DNA of 33,826 nucleotides, from NCBI GenBank assembly GCA_038212095.1, contig JBBQUW010000033.1, forward strand, positions 1-33,826. The letters run 5' to 3'. The translations under genes were made by a program, and so were the position numbers. Positions 1-7,838 of this stretch are shown piece after piece. Source of the stretch: JAICYJ01 sp038212095 (lineage in GTDB: Bacteria > Actinomycetota > Thermoleophilia > Gaiellales > JAICJC01). How positions within the stretch are numbered: the stretch's first letter is position 1; each line of letters begins with the position of its first letter. Under the pieces are notes generated by a model. It had not been told where the DNA came from. It saw only the letters and a list, made by a program, of their open reading frames with translations, and did not search any database.

Positions 1-54
1 CACCAACAACCGGCGACTGGCCGGGCACGTCCGAGCGTTACGGTGCAATCTCAT
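1..54 (-). CDS. IS481-family transposase, N-terminus only (runs off left edge)
   Basis: An ATG at 54-52 on the minus strand opens a reading frame that stays open to the window edge. The 18 visible codons read MRLHRNARTCPASRRLLV. This matches the characteristic start of IS481-type DDE transposases (L-H-x-N-A-x-x-x-P-x-x-R-x-L-L-V), which precedes their helix-turn-helix. A very good Shine-Dalgarno (AAGGAGG, minus 67-61) sits 6 nt upstream of the ATG. Known for the family: cut-and-paste or copy transposition through an integrase core. Only the first 18 residues are visible, so whether the element is intact cannot be judged. The match rests on recall of the family N-terminus, not on a search. Confidence 0.6.
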   Translation of the reverse strand, partial: MRLHRNARTCPASRRLLV

Positions 55-112
55 CTGGGGCCTCCTTGGAAGTCAGGGTCTTGGACAACCCAACTCTCCA
101 GGAGGCCCCGGA
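54..112. repeat. Long imperfect inverted repeat with an SD on both strands, probable IS end
   Basis: A ten-base perfect arm GGGGCCTCCT (57-66) pairs with AGGAGGCCCC (100-109). The pairing extends outward (54-56 with 110-112) and inward through 68-70/97-99, 71-73/93-95 and 76-79/88-91, giving about 23 base pairs around a short loop. Each arm carries AGGAGG followed 6 nt later by an ATG, one on each strand (54 minus, 112 plus). The segment is upstream of the transposase start, so it most likely lies at or inside the IS end. As RNA it would hide the Shine-Dalgarno and could limit transposase translation. Confidence 0.5.
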
Positions 113-141
113 TGAACAACGCTCCTAGGAACTACAGCTAG
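112..141 (+). CDS. Possible 9-codon ORF behind a strong SD
   Basis: ATG at 112 follows AGGAGG by 6 nt and opens a 9-residue frame, MNNAPRNYS, closed by TAG at 139-141. The stop overlaps the convergent stop of the ABM-like gene. The strong SD is the only support. The inverted repeat may simply duplicate the transposase ribosome site on the other strand, so a functional peptide is doubtful. Confidence 0.15.
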   Translation: MNNAPRNYS

Positions 142-440
142 ACGGCGGCCGGCTGCGCTGACGTGCGGTGCGAGATCACCTCGTAGCCGTCGGCATGCGG
201 TGCGGGAAGTCCGGCGCTGCGCAGCACGGCCTGGATCTCGGGGTGCTCGGCGATCCTGTGGCGCGACTGCTCGTCCTTCCACAGGTTGACGATCATCACG
301 CCCTCGTCCGTCCGAACCATGGTGGACGAGATGCCGCCCATCTCGGGCGCGATGCGATCCACCACCTTCTCCACCTCGGCCAGCCGCGCGACCAGCTCGT
401 CGGTATCCCCGTCGAACCGCATGATCGATAGCACCTGCAT
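138..440 (-). CDS. ABM-like dimeric alpha/beta-barrel protein, 100 aa
   Basis: The product is 100 residues. It has alternating beta strands and helices and a V-N-L-W-K-D segment near residue 51, resembling the antibiotic-biosynthesis-monooxygenase (ABM)/quinol-monooxygenase-like ferredoxin-fold dimers. No catalytic residues can be assigned, so the substrate is unknown. The start is ATG at 440-438, with a purine-rich AAGGGGAG upstream acting as the Shine-Dalgarno. A TAGCGT box at 475-470 could be its -10. It is divergent from the macro-domain gene, sharing an 81-bp spacer, and converges on the IS end. The family call is by sequence feel only. Confidence 0.6.
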   Translation of the reverse strand: MQVLSIMRFDGDTDELVARLAEVEKVVDRIAPEMGGISSTMVRTDEGVMIVNLWKDEQSRHRIAEHPEIQAVLRSAGLPAPHADGYEVISHRTSAQPAAV

Positions 441-509
441 CTCGGCTCCCCTTGGTTGGATGTGCGACCACGCTAGACCATCGCGCCGATCGTCGCAAAC
501 CCGATCATC

Positions 510-515
510 TACGCT
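510..515 (+). promoter_or_regulatory. -10 box for a leaderless macro-domain mRNA
   Basis: TACGCT lies exactly 6 nt upstream of the ATG at 522, and no Shine-Dalgarno is present. This spacing would put the transcription start at or near the start codon. No convincing -35 is seen. Confidence 0.4.
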
Positions 516-521
516 TGGTTG

Positions 522-1040
522 ATGCGGATCGAGATCGTCCAAGGCGACATCACCGAGCAGACCATCGACGTGATGGTGAACGCCGCCAACGGCATGCTGA
601 TGGGCGGTGGGGGCGTCGACGGCGCCATCCACCGCGCCGGCGGGCCGTCCATCATGGCCGAGTGCCGTGAGCTGGGCGGCTGCGCGACGGGGGACGCCAA
701 GGTCACCACGGCCGGGCTGCTCTCGGCCCGCCACGTGGTGCACGCCGTGGGACCGGTGTGGCGGGGCGGCGCGCGCGGAGAGCCGGAGCTGCTGGCATCG
801 TGCTATCGGCGAGCCGTCGAGATCGCGGACGGACTGGGGTGCACCTCGCTGGCGTTTCCGTCCATCTCGACCGGCATCTACGGCTACCCGATCGAGCTGG
901 CGGCGCCGATCGCCCTTGCCACCGGCCGAGAGGCGGCCGAGAACTCGAGCGGCATCACGCTGCTGCGCTACGTCCTGTTCTCGGCGCCTGACCTGGCGGT
1001 CTATGCCGACGCCGCTGAGCGACTCGGCATCAGCGGCTGA
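522..1040 (+). CDS. Macro-domain protein, ADP-ribose/O-acetyl-ADP-ribose hydrolase
   Basis: This is a single macro domain of 172 residues, the usual size for stand-alone MacroD/YmdB-type enzymes. Visible motifs are GDIT at 8-11, NAAN at 20-23 and the glycine-rich GGGGVDGAIHRAGG at 28-41, which bind ADP-ribose and the distal ribose. A second loop GISTGIYG-like (SISTGIYGYP) lies near residue 120. The family hydrolyses O-acetyl-ADP-ribose or removes mono-ADP-ribose from proteins or nucleic acids. The start is taken as ATG 522; a TTG directly before it (519) is in frame. The gene overlaps the convergent hypothetical gene by 11 bp at its 3' end. No ADP-ribosyltransferase partner is seen nearby. 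Confidence 0.9.
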   Translation: MRIEIVQGDITEQTIDVMVNAANGMLMGGGGVDGAIHRAGGPSIMAECRELGGCATGDAKVTTAGLLSARHVVHAVGPVWRGGARGEPELLASCYRRAVEIADGLGCTSLAFPSISTGIYGYPIELAAPIALATGREAAENSSGITLLRYVLFSAPDLAVYADAAERLGISG

Positions 1041-1470
1041 GCACGCGCGCCGCGTCGTCGCAGATCGACTCGGCAACCATCGCCAGGGCCGAGGCGTCGA
1101 CCACCAGCTGGATCGCGACGCCGCTTCGGGTTGGCGCGATCGCGGCCGCGCGACCCGCATCGACCCAGATCGTCACCCCCACCTCCTGCAGCGCGACCGG
1201 TACGCTGGGTGGCGCCAGATCGAGCCCGAACACCTCGTCCGCCGGCACGAAGTGTCCGAACCCGTCCGCCGCCGCGTCCAGCAGCGCGTGGCCGAGCGCG
1301 AACAGCTCGGAGGGCGTCATCACGGCGGCCTCGACCTGCGCCACCTGCGTGCCGCCCGCGCGCAGCACCAGCTGGTAGGGAACGTCCTCGGCGAACGGCT
1401 CGGCGCGGATCACCAGCTCGACGGAGATGCCGGAGATGTCCTGAGCGGTATCGCAGAGCCGGTAGCGCAT
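1030..1470 (-). CDS. Hypothetical protein coupled to the sensor kinase
   Basis: The product is 146 residues, with no signal peptide, no membrane segment and no motif I recognise. It is acidic and rich in Ala and Val, with predicted beta strands in the first half (for example SVELVIRAEPF) and a helix around SELFALGHALLDAAADG. Its ATG (1470-1468) overlaps the kinase stop in a TGATG arrangement, so it is the third gene of a response regulator - kinase - hypothetical operon and is probably translationally coupled. A role accessory to the two-component system is inference from position only. Its 3' end overlaps the convergent macro-domain gene by 11 bp. Confidence 0.7.
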   Translation of the reverse strand: MRYRLCDTAQDISGISVELVIRAEPFAEDVPYQLVLRAGGTQVAQVEAAVMTPSELFALGHALLDAAADGFGHFVPADEVFGLDLAPPSVPVALQEVGVTIWVDAGRAAAIAPTRSGVAIQLVVDASALAMVAESICDDAARVLSR

Positions 1471-2903
1471 CAGCGCACGCGTGCCCCGTTGAAGGCCGTG
1501 GCATGCGCCGTCGGCAGTGAGAGCGTGAATGTTGTGCCCTTGCCCGGTTCGCTGTCGACGGTCAGCCGGCCGCCGAGGGCGTGCGCCAGCTCGCGACCGA
1601 TCGAGAGGCCCAGGCCGGTGCCGCCCTCGCCGCGGCGGCTGTAGAAGGGATGGAACACGGCGTCCTGGTCGGCCAGGGGGATGCCTGGGCCGGTATCGGA
1701 GATGTGGATGGCGGTGGTGCCGTTGGCGGTCGCGTAGCTGAGCGTGACGGTGCCGTTGCGAGGCGTCCAGCGAAACGCGTTGTCGAGCAGGTTGGAGACG
1801 ATCTGCAGTACCCGGTCACCGTCCGAGAGGATGGTCGGCGCGCCGCCGGTGAGGGCGTCGAAGGTTACGTCGTTGGCGCGTGCACGGTCGCGGAACGATC
1901 CCGCCGCCTGCTCGAGCAGCGCCTCCAGGCCGACCTCCTCGCGCACCAGCCGGAACTGGTGGGCCTCGAGCCGAGTCAGGTCGAGCAGATCGTCGACCAG
2001 GCGGCCGATACGCCGCACCTCCTCACCCACCGCGCCCAACGAGGCGTCGAGGTCCTCCGGGCCGACCAGACCCTCGTTCATCGCCTGCACGTGCCCGGAA
2101 ATGGCGGTGACGGGGGTGCGCAGCTCGTGCGTGACGCGCATGAGGAAGTTACGTTCCAGCTCGTCGACCTCGCGTAGCCGGTCGACCATGCCTTGGAAGC
2201 GCTGCGCGAGCTGCCCGAGCTCGTCGTCGCTGGTGCGCGGGCCGACCACGTTCACCTCGAGGTCGCCCCGCGCGACGCGGTCGGCGGCGGCGCCGATCTG
2301 CTTCAGCGGCCGCGTGATTCGGCGTGCGACCAGCGTCGCCAGGATGAAAGCCACCAGCAAGCCGATGCCGGTACCGACCGCCACCCTGGCGGCCACCTTC
2401 GTCCAGGCGCTGTTCACGTCGGCCAGCGGTTTCGCCAGCACCACGGCGCCCACCGATTGCCCGGGCTCGCCGGAGCGCAGACGGGGTACCACCGGCGCTG
2501 CCACGCCGATGAACGTGCGGCTGTCGTGCGGAGGGCGGAACTGGAACGTGAGACGGTCGGCAGGGTTCAGCGTCTGCCACTCGATGCGGGCGCCGGAGTC
2601 GCTGAGGTTGCTTCGCACCTGCGGGAAGAATGGGTACGCGCCGGCGTAGTACAGCCGGCAGCCGCAGATCTGCTCGAACTTATCGGCGGTCACCTGGCTG
2701 GGCGCCCGGTGCAGCCCCAGGTTGACGATCGCGTCGGCGTAGTAACTGGCGACGCCACCCACCTGGCCGCGTAACTCGCGCTTGGTCTGGTCGCGGTTGT
2801 AGGACTGGTAGAGACGGATCGAGGCCGCTCCCGCGATCACCGTCGCGAGCAGCAGCGTCCCCACAAACAGGAGCGCCAGGCGTGTCCTAAGTGACCGCAG
2901 CAT
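1470..2903 (-). CDS. Membrane sensor histidine kinase, HAMP type
   Basis: A 477-residue class I histidine kinase. It has a membrane helix at about 9-30, an extracytoplasmic sensor at about 31-170, a second membrane helix at about 174-194 and a HAMP domain at about 192-245. The HisKA domain follows with the phospho-acceptor His259 in VTHELRTP, then an HATPase with N-box Asn375, DTGPGIP at 403-409 and GTGLGLS at 428-434. All catalytic boxes look intact. The sensor domain contains a C-G-C triplet (Cys80, Cys82), an unusual feature that could bind metal or sense redox. I chose ATG 2903, which overlaps the response regulator by 17 nt, because an upstream start at 2957 adds 18 unconvincing residues. 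Confidence 0.92.
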   Translation of the reverse strand: MLRSLRTRLALLFVGTLLLATVIAGAASIRLYQSYNRDQTKRELRGQVGGVASYYADAIVNLGLHRAPSQVTADKFEQICGCRLYYAGAYPFFPQVRSNLSDSGARIEWQTLNPADRLTFQFRPPHDSRTFIGVAAPVVPRLRSGEPGQSVGAVVLAKPLADVNSAWTKVAARVAVGTGIGLLVAFILATLVARRITRPLKQIGAAADRVARGDLEVNVVGPRTSDDELGQLAQRFQGMVDRLREVDELERNFLMRVTHELRTPVTAISGHVQAMNEGLVGPEDLDASLGAVGEEVRRIGRLVDDLLDLTRLEAHQFRLVREEVGLEALLEQAAGSFRDRARANDVTFDALTGGAPTILSDGDRVLQIVSNLLDNAFRWTPRNGTVTLSYATANGTTAIHISDTGPGIPLADQDAVFHPFYSRRGEGGTGLGLSIGRELAHALGGRLTVDSEPGKGTTFTLSLPTAHATAFNGARVR

Positions 2904-3582
2904 CGTCAGCGACCTTGTACCCGACGCCCCAGACGGTCGCGACGGGACATTCGTCACCGAGCTTGCGGCGCAACTGACGCACGTGAACGTCGACCGTGCG
3001 GGTGTCGCCGGCGAACGTGTAACCCCACACCCGCTCGAGCAGCTGGTCGCGCGTCAGCACCAGGCCGCGATGGTCGAGCAGCTCCCACAGCAGGTCGAAC
3101 TCCTTGGGCGCCAGCTGCACCTGCTCGCCGCTCACCGTGACCTCGCGGCGGCCGGCGTCGATCTTGATCACGCCGTGCTCCATCACCGCCTCCGGCGGAC
3201 GGCCGCTCTTGTGGGTCTGCGTCGAACGGCGCAGGATCGACTTGATCCGGGCGACCAGCTCGCGCGGGTTGAAAGGCTTGGTCAGGTAATCGTCCGCCCC
3301 CACCTCGAGTCCCACGATCTTGTCGATATCGTCGTCGCGAGCGGTCAACATCAGGATCGGTACGTCGGAGTTGGAGCGAATCTGGCGGCAGACCTCGAGA
3401 CCGTCGATATCGGGCAGCATCAGGTCGAGCACCACCAGGTCGGGCTTGACGCTCTCGGCCTTCTGCAGCGCCTCGCCGCCATCGCGCGCAATCTCGACCT
3501 GGTAGCGGGCGTTCTTGAGGTACATCGAAACGAACGACGCGATGTTGCGCTCGTCCTCGACGATCAGGATCTTTTCAGCCAT
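2887..3582 (-). CDS. OmpR/PhoB-family response regulator
   Basis: A 231-residue two-domain regulator. The receiver domain (1-115) has acidic residues Glu9/Asp10, the phospho-acceptor Asp53 in VVLDLMLPD, Thr80 and Lys102 in TKPF. The winged-helix DNA-binding domain covers about 130-226, with the typical DVHVRQLRRKLG recognition region and a WGVGYK hairpin. It is the first gene of the operon with the kinase (17-nt overlap) and the hypothetical gene. It most resembles the PrrA/MtrA/ResD-like group, but the target genes cannot be told. The start codon is directly preceded by a 7-bp hairpin and a TANNNT box rather than a Shine-Dalgarno. Confidence 0.95.
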   Translation of the reverse strand: MAEKILIVEDERNIASFVSMYLKNARYQVEIARDGGEALQKAESVKPDLVVLDLMLPDIDGLEVCRQIRSNSDVPILMLTARDDDIDKIVGLEVGADDYLTKPFNPRELVARIKSILRRSTQTHKSGRPPEAVMEHGVIKIDAGRREVTVSGEQVQLAPKEFDLLWELLDHRGLVLTRDQLLERVWGYTFAGDTRTVDVHVRQLRRKLGDECPVATVWGVGYKVADDAAVT

Positions 3583-3599
3583 CGGCTACATCGTAGCCG
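3583..3599 (-). promoter_or_regulatory. -10 box inside a hairpin, leaderless start of the response regulator
   Basis: On the minus strand TACGAT (3595-3590) ends 7 nt before the ATG at 3582. It lies across a perfect 7-bp inverted repeat, CGGCTAC/GTAGCCG (3583-3589 and 3593-3599), with a 3-base loop. The dyad could be an operator covering the transcription start. No Shine-Dalgarno is present. Confidence 0.4.
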
Positions 3600-3630
3600 C
3601 GCGACTGGACGGGGCGCGTCCGGCGGCGGT

Positions 3631-4104
3631 TCAGGAGGGGGCGGAGAGCGTGAACGACGCGCCCCCGGATGGCCAGCTGACGGTGGCATGCCGGTTTCGG
3701 CTCCAGCGGCCGCTGCCCTGAATGTAGCCGTGGCCGTTGGCCGTGGTGCTCGAGGTGATGCCGCTGGTGCCGTGGATCTTGATCGACCAGCGGGTGGTGA
3801 CGAAGTAGAACAGGTTACGACCGGAGAAGTAGGTGTAGCCGTCGTCCTTCCACGTGCGGATGCTGCTGCCCGTGACCTGGAAGTCGTTCCCCCCGTCGAG
3901 ATCCTTGATTGCGATCCGGCCCAGGCCGACGTTGCCGTACGTGGTGCCGGTGGCGGTCATCCGCAGCGTGCCGTCGCCGTTGCTCGCGGCAAGCGTGCCA
4001 CAGGAGGCGCCGCACAGGACGTGCGAAGTGAAGGTGGCGGCGCTGGCGCTGCCGGAGACCATCAGCAGTGCGACAGCAGCGATCGCGATAATTCGACCCT
4101 TCAT
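3631..4104 (-). CDS. Small secreted protein of unknown function
   Basis: The product is 157 residues. It starts with a clear Sec signal peptide: a Lys/Arg N-terminus, a hydrophobic core at 5-16 and a likely cleavage after SASA near residue 22. The mature part is Gly/Ser/Thr-rich and probably all-beta. Two cysteines sit close together (Cys31, Cys35), and many aromatic residues lie in the second half (YTYFSGRNLFYFVTTRWS). No known domain is recognised. An in-frame TTG at 4113 is an alternative start; ATG 4104 is preferred because it begins the signal peptide. It lies downstream of rny and upstream of the two-component operon and may be monocistronic. Confidence 0.75.
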   Translation of the reverse strand: MKGRIIAIAAVALLMVSGSASAATFTSHVLCGASCGTLAASNGDGTLRMTATGTTYGNVGLGRIAIKDLDGGNDFQVTGSSIRTWKDDGYTYFSGRNLFYFVTTRWSIKIHGTSGITSSTTANGHGYIQGSGRWSRNRHATVSWPSGGASFTLSAPS

Positions 4105-4140
4105 ATCACTCAATATCGCCAGCTTGTGTTTGAAGGAATG

Positions 4141-4169
4141 TGCTCTAATGTAAGGATTGTGTTAGAGCA
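4141..4169 (-). terminator. AT-rich hairpin after rny
   Basis: TGCTCTAA (4141-4148) and TTAGAGCA (4162-4169) form a perfect 8-bp stem with a 13-nt loop, 4 nt beyond the rny stop. No proper U-tract follows on the minus strand. It could be a weak terminator or an operator for the secreted-protein gene whose start is 37 bp further on. The local AT content is high for this window. Confidence 0.35.
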
Positions 4170-4172
4170 GGC

Positions 4173-5705
4173 TCAGTGGGCGATGTCGACCGAGCGCGAC
4201 TCGCGGATCACGGTGACCTTGATCTGTCCCGGGTACTCGAGCTGGCCCTCGATCTCGCGCGCGATCTCGTGGCTGAGCAGAGCGGCCGTGTCGTCGTCCA
4301 CCTCCTCGGGCTTGACCATCACGCGCACTTCTCGCCCTGCCTGCATCGCGTAGCAACGATCGACGCCCTTCTTGGAGTTGGCGATCTCCTCGAGTGCCTC
4401 CAGCCGCTTGACGTATCGCTCCAGGCTCTCGCCACGGCCGCCGGGCCGGGATGCCGAAACCGAGTCGGCCGCGATCACCAGCACGGCCTCCACCGTCTGC
4501 GGCTCCACGTCGTAGTGGTGTGCCTCGATGGCGTGCGCGACGCTGGGAGACTCGCGGTACTTGCGGGCCATCTCGGCCGAGATCACCGCGTGCGATCCCT
4601 CCACCTCGTGCGTGACCGCCTTGCCGAGGTCGTGCAGCAGCGCCGCGCGCCGGGCCGTCTTCTCGCTGGCGCCCAGCTCCGCAGCCATGATCGCGGCCAG
4701 GTGCGCGCACTCGATCGAGTGCTTGAGGACGTTTTGGCCGTAGCTGGTGCGGTAGTGCAGCCGGCCCAGTACCTTGACCAGCTCGGGGTGCAATCCGTGC
4801 ACGTTGGCCTCGAAGCAGGCCTGTTCGCCGGCCTCGATCACCTGCTGCTCGATCTCTGCCTTGGACTGGTAATACATCTCCTCGATTCGTGAGGGATGGA
4901 TGCGGCCGTCGGCAATCAGTTTCTCCAGCGTCAACCTCGCGGTCGCGCGGCGGACGCCATCGAACGCCGACAGCACGACCGCCTGCGGCGTGTCGTCGAT
5001 GATCACGTCGACACCGGTAAGGTTCTCGAGCGCGCGGATGTTGCGCCCTTCGCGGCCGATGATGCGGCCCTTGAGGTCGTCGGAGGGCAGCTGCACCACC
5101 GAGACGGTCGTCTCGGCGGTGTGCCCCGATGCGATCCGCTGGATCGCGACCGAGAGGATGTTGCGGGCGCGCCGATCAGCCTCGAGCTTGGTTTCCTCGT
5201 CGACCTGGCGCACGATCTTGGCCATCTCGTGGCGCGACCGTTCCTCGACCTGGGACAGCAGCGTCTCCTTTGCCTGGGCCGCGGTCATGCTGGATACCCG
5301 CTCCAGCTCGGCGAGCTGCTGATCCTTAGCGGCCTTCAGCTCCTCCTGCATCTGGCGAGCGTGGGTTTCTCGGTCGGCGATCGACTGGTCGCGGCGTGTC
5401 ACCTCCTCGAGCCTGGCGGCGACCGACTCCTCGCGGGCGACCATCCGCTCCTCCAACTTCGCCATCTCCGCCCGGCGGTCGCCAAGCTCGCGTTCCTGCT
5501 CCGCGCGTTGCTGCAGTAGCTCCTCGCGGGCGGTGATCCGCGCCTCCTTCACCTGTGCCTCGGCCCGGCCCTCGGCGTCGCGGAGGATCCGTTCCGCCTT
5601 GTGCTCGGCGTCGGCGATACGGTTTGCCCCAACCCGCGCCCGGACGGCGAATCCGGCGAGCACGCCGACGATCAGTGCCGCGAGGCCGATCAGCGCCTGC
5701 TCCAT
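4173..5705 (-). CDS. rny: RNase Y, membrane-anchored endoribonuclease
   Basis: A 510-residue protein with the full RNase Y architecture. It has an N-terminal membrane anchor (about 4-22), a long charged coiled coil (about 28-180), a KH RNA-binding domain with GREG at 217-220, and an HD metal-dependent phosphohydrolase domain with the HD pair in ALLHDLGK at 358-359. The family starts bulk mRNA decay in Bacillus and is typical of Firmicutes and of deep-branching Actinomycetota, while absent from Streptomyces and Mycobacterium. The ATG at 5705 has an AAGGAG Shine-Dalgarno 7 nt upstream. It follows recX after a 257-bp spacer. With RNase J and PNPase also in this window, the region encodes a Bacillus-like RNA degradation set. 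Confidence 0.97.
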   Translation of the reverse strand: MEQALIGLAALIVGVLAGFAVRARVGANRIADAEHKAERILRDAEGRAEAQVKEARITAREELLQQRAEQERELGDRRAEMAKLEERMVAREESVAARLEEVTRRDQSIADRETHARQMQEELKAAKDQQLAELERVSSMTAAQAKETLLSQVEERSRHEMAKIVRQVDEETKLEADRRARNILSVAIQRIASGHTAETTVSVVQLPSDDLKGRIIGREGRNIRALENLTGVDVIIDDTPQAVVLSAFDGVRRATARLTLEKLIADGRIHPSRIEEMYYQSKAEIEQQVIEAGEQACFEANVHGLHPELVKVLGRLHYRTSYGQNVLKHSIECAHLAAIMAAELGASEKTARRAALLHDLGKAVTHEVEGSHAVISAEMARKYRESPSVAHAIEAHHYDVEPQTVEAVLVIAADSVSASRPGGRGESLERYVKRLEALEEIANSKKGVDRCYAMQAGREVRVMVKPEEVDDDTAALLSHEIAREIEGQLEYPGQIKVTVIRESRSVDIAH

Positions 5706-5925
5706 TGTTGCTCCTTCGGTCTGTACACCCGCGATCCAGCCGGGCGTGGAAGTTCTTCGTCGGGAGCTGTCAGTCCTCGCTCGGACTCGGCATGTCCGCC
5801 GGGCACCACGCGTGGGTCCGCGCCGTGACGCGGAAACACGATGTGATCACCAACATATCGAACACGATGAGAAATCCTTGCGTTTGCAGGAGAAAGTGAT
5901 TGAGGAGAGTTGCTGCTCCGCGGTT

Positions 5926-5955
5926 ATCGTAATCGACCGGTGAAGGTTCCCGCAA
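5926..5955 (-). promoter_or_regulatory. Candidate rny promoter with a long leader
   Basis: On the minus strand TTGCGG (5955-5950) and TACGAT (5931-5926) are separated by 18 bp, a sigma70-like layout. The 257-bp gap 5706-5962 holds no convincing gene. Its part at about 5830-5935 is clearly richer in A and T than the neighbouring genes. A start here would give rny a 5' leader of roughly 210 nt. Confidence 0.3.
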
Positions 5956-5962
5956 CGCCGAC

Positions 5963-6577
5963 TCAGATCTCGTCGTCCAACCGCAGCACCGCGGCGATCA
6001 CGTCTTCATCAAAGCCCCGCCGGGCAAGCAGCCCGGCCGCCCGCCGAAGGGTCGCCGTGTCGTAGGGAGCAGGGCCGAAGCGCTGCCGCACTACCTCGGT
6101 CGCGACGTCGGGGTCGCTGACCGCATGATCGGCTACTGCGGCTGCCGCACGACGCTGGTCGACGCCAAGCCGCTGGAGGTCGTATGACGCCCGCAGGCTG
6201 CCCTGGCCGCGACGCTGCAAGCTATCCGAAACCTCGCGCGCGAACGCGCCGTCATCTATTACGCCTGACTCGGTGAGCCGGTCGAGCAGATGCCTGCGAT
6301 CCTCTCCCGCCACCCCCCACGACTCGAGTCGCCGCTCGAGCTCCGCACGCGAGCGGGCGCGAACGCCGACCAGTCGCAGCAGCCGCACCATCGCGTGATC
6401 GAGCGAGGCGGCGTGGCGTAGCTCGGCTACTCGCCTCTCGTCGACCTCGTCTCGAGCTGCCAGTTCGAGTCCGGCTAGACGCGTGGTCGAGATCCGCAGC
6501 GTCTCCCCCGATGCGAAGGCGATCTCGGCCAGGCCGTCGCGTCGACGGCCCACCGAGATCGCCAGCACCCGCTCCAT
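5963..6577 (-). CDS. recX: RecX, RecA regulator
   Basis: A 204-residue protein with the helical repeats of RecX. LLRLVGVRARSRAELERRL is the signature of the first RecX three-helix repeat, and DDGAFAREVSDSLQRRGQG is in the second. RecX binds RecA filaments and usually dampens their activity. It lies 25 bp downstream of recA on the same strand, so the pair is most likely cotranscribed under the SOS promoter. ATG 6577 is used; a GTG directly before it (6580) is equally possible. The N-terminal 55 residues form a small beta-rich extension common in actinobacterial RecX. Confidence 0.93.
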   Translation of the reverse strand: MERVLAISVGRRRDGLAEIAFASGETLRISTTRLAGLELAARDEVDERRVAELRHAASLDHAMVRLLRLVGVRARSRAELERRLESWGVAGEDRRHLLDRLTESGVIDDGAFAREVSDSLQRRGQGSLRASYDLQRLGVDQRRAAAAVADHAVSDPDVATEVVRQRFGPAPYDTATLRRAAGLLARRGFDEDVIAAVLRLDDEI

Positions 6578-6602
6578 CACTCAGACCCCGACGTGGTACT
6601 GC

Positions 6603-7724
<1,122 letters not shown>

Positions 7725-7777
7725 CGTCCCCACCTCTTCTCCGGCTCCGACAGCCGGGTCGTGAAAGTTCACTCCAC

Positions 7778-7791
7778 CGAACGAGTGTTCG
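7778..7791. promoter_or_regulatory. LexA (SOS) box upstream of recA
   Basis: The palindrome CGAACGAGTGTTCG fits the Gram-positive/actinobacterial LexA consensus CGAAC-N4-GTTCG perfectly. It begins 7 bp downstream of the -10 box, covering the expected transcription start, where bound LexA would block initiation. Confidence 0.9.
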
Positions 7792-7798
7792 TGTGGAG

Positions 7799-7828
7799 AT
7801 ACTAGCCCCTCGGTCGGACGCACTTCAA
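7799..7828 (-). promoter_or_regulatory. recA promoter
   Basis: On the minus strand TTGAAG (7828-7823) and TAGTAT (7804-7799) are spaced by 18 bp. The LexA box lies just downstream, giving a leader of about 65-70 nt that ends in a good Shine-Dalgarno. Confidence 0.7.
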
Positions 7829-7838
7829 GCCGGCGGCG

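Noticed and set aside
2983..4353. A 456-codon plus-strand frame
   Set aside because: It is antisense to the response regulator, the secreted protein and the end of rny; its His/Asp/Val/Leu-rich composition is typical of shadow frames.
5770..5955. A 61-codon minus-strand frame in the recX-rny spacer
   Set aside because: No SD, no motif and atypical composition; it is more likely leader DNA of rny.
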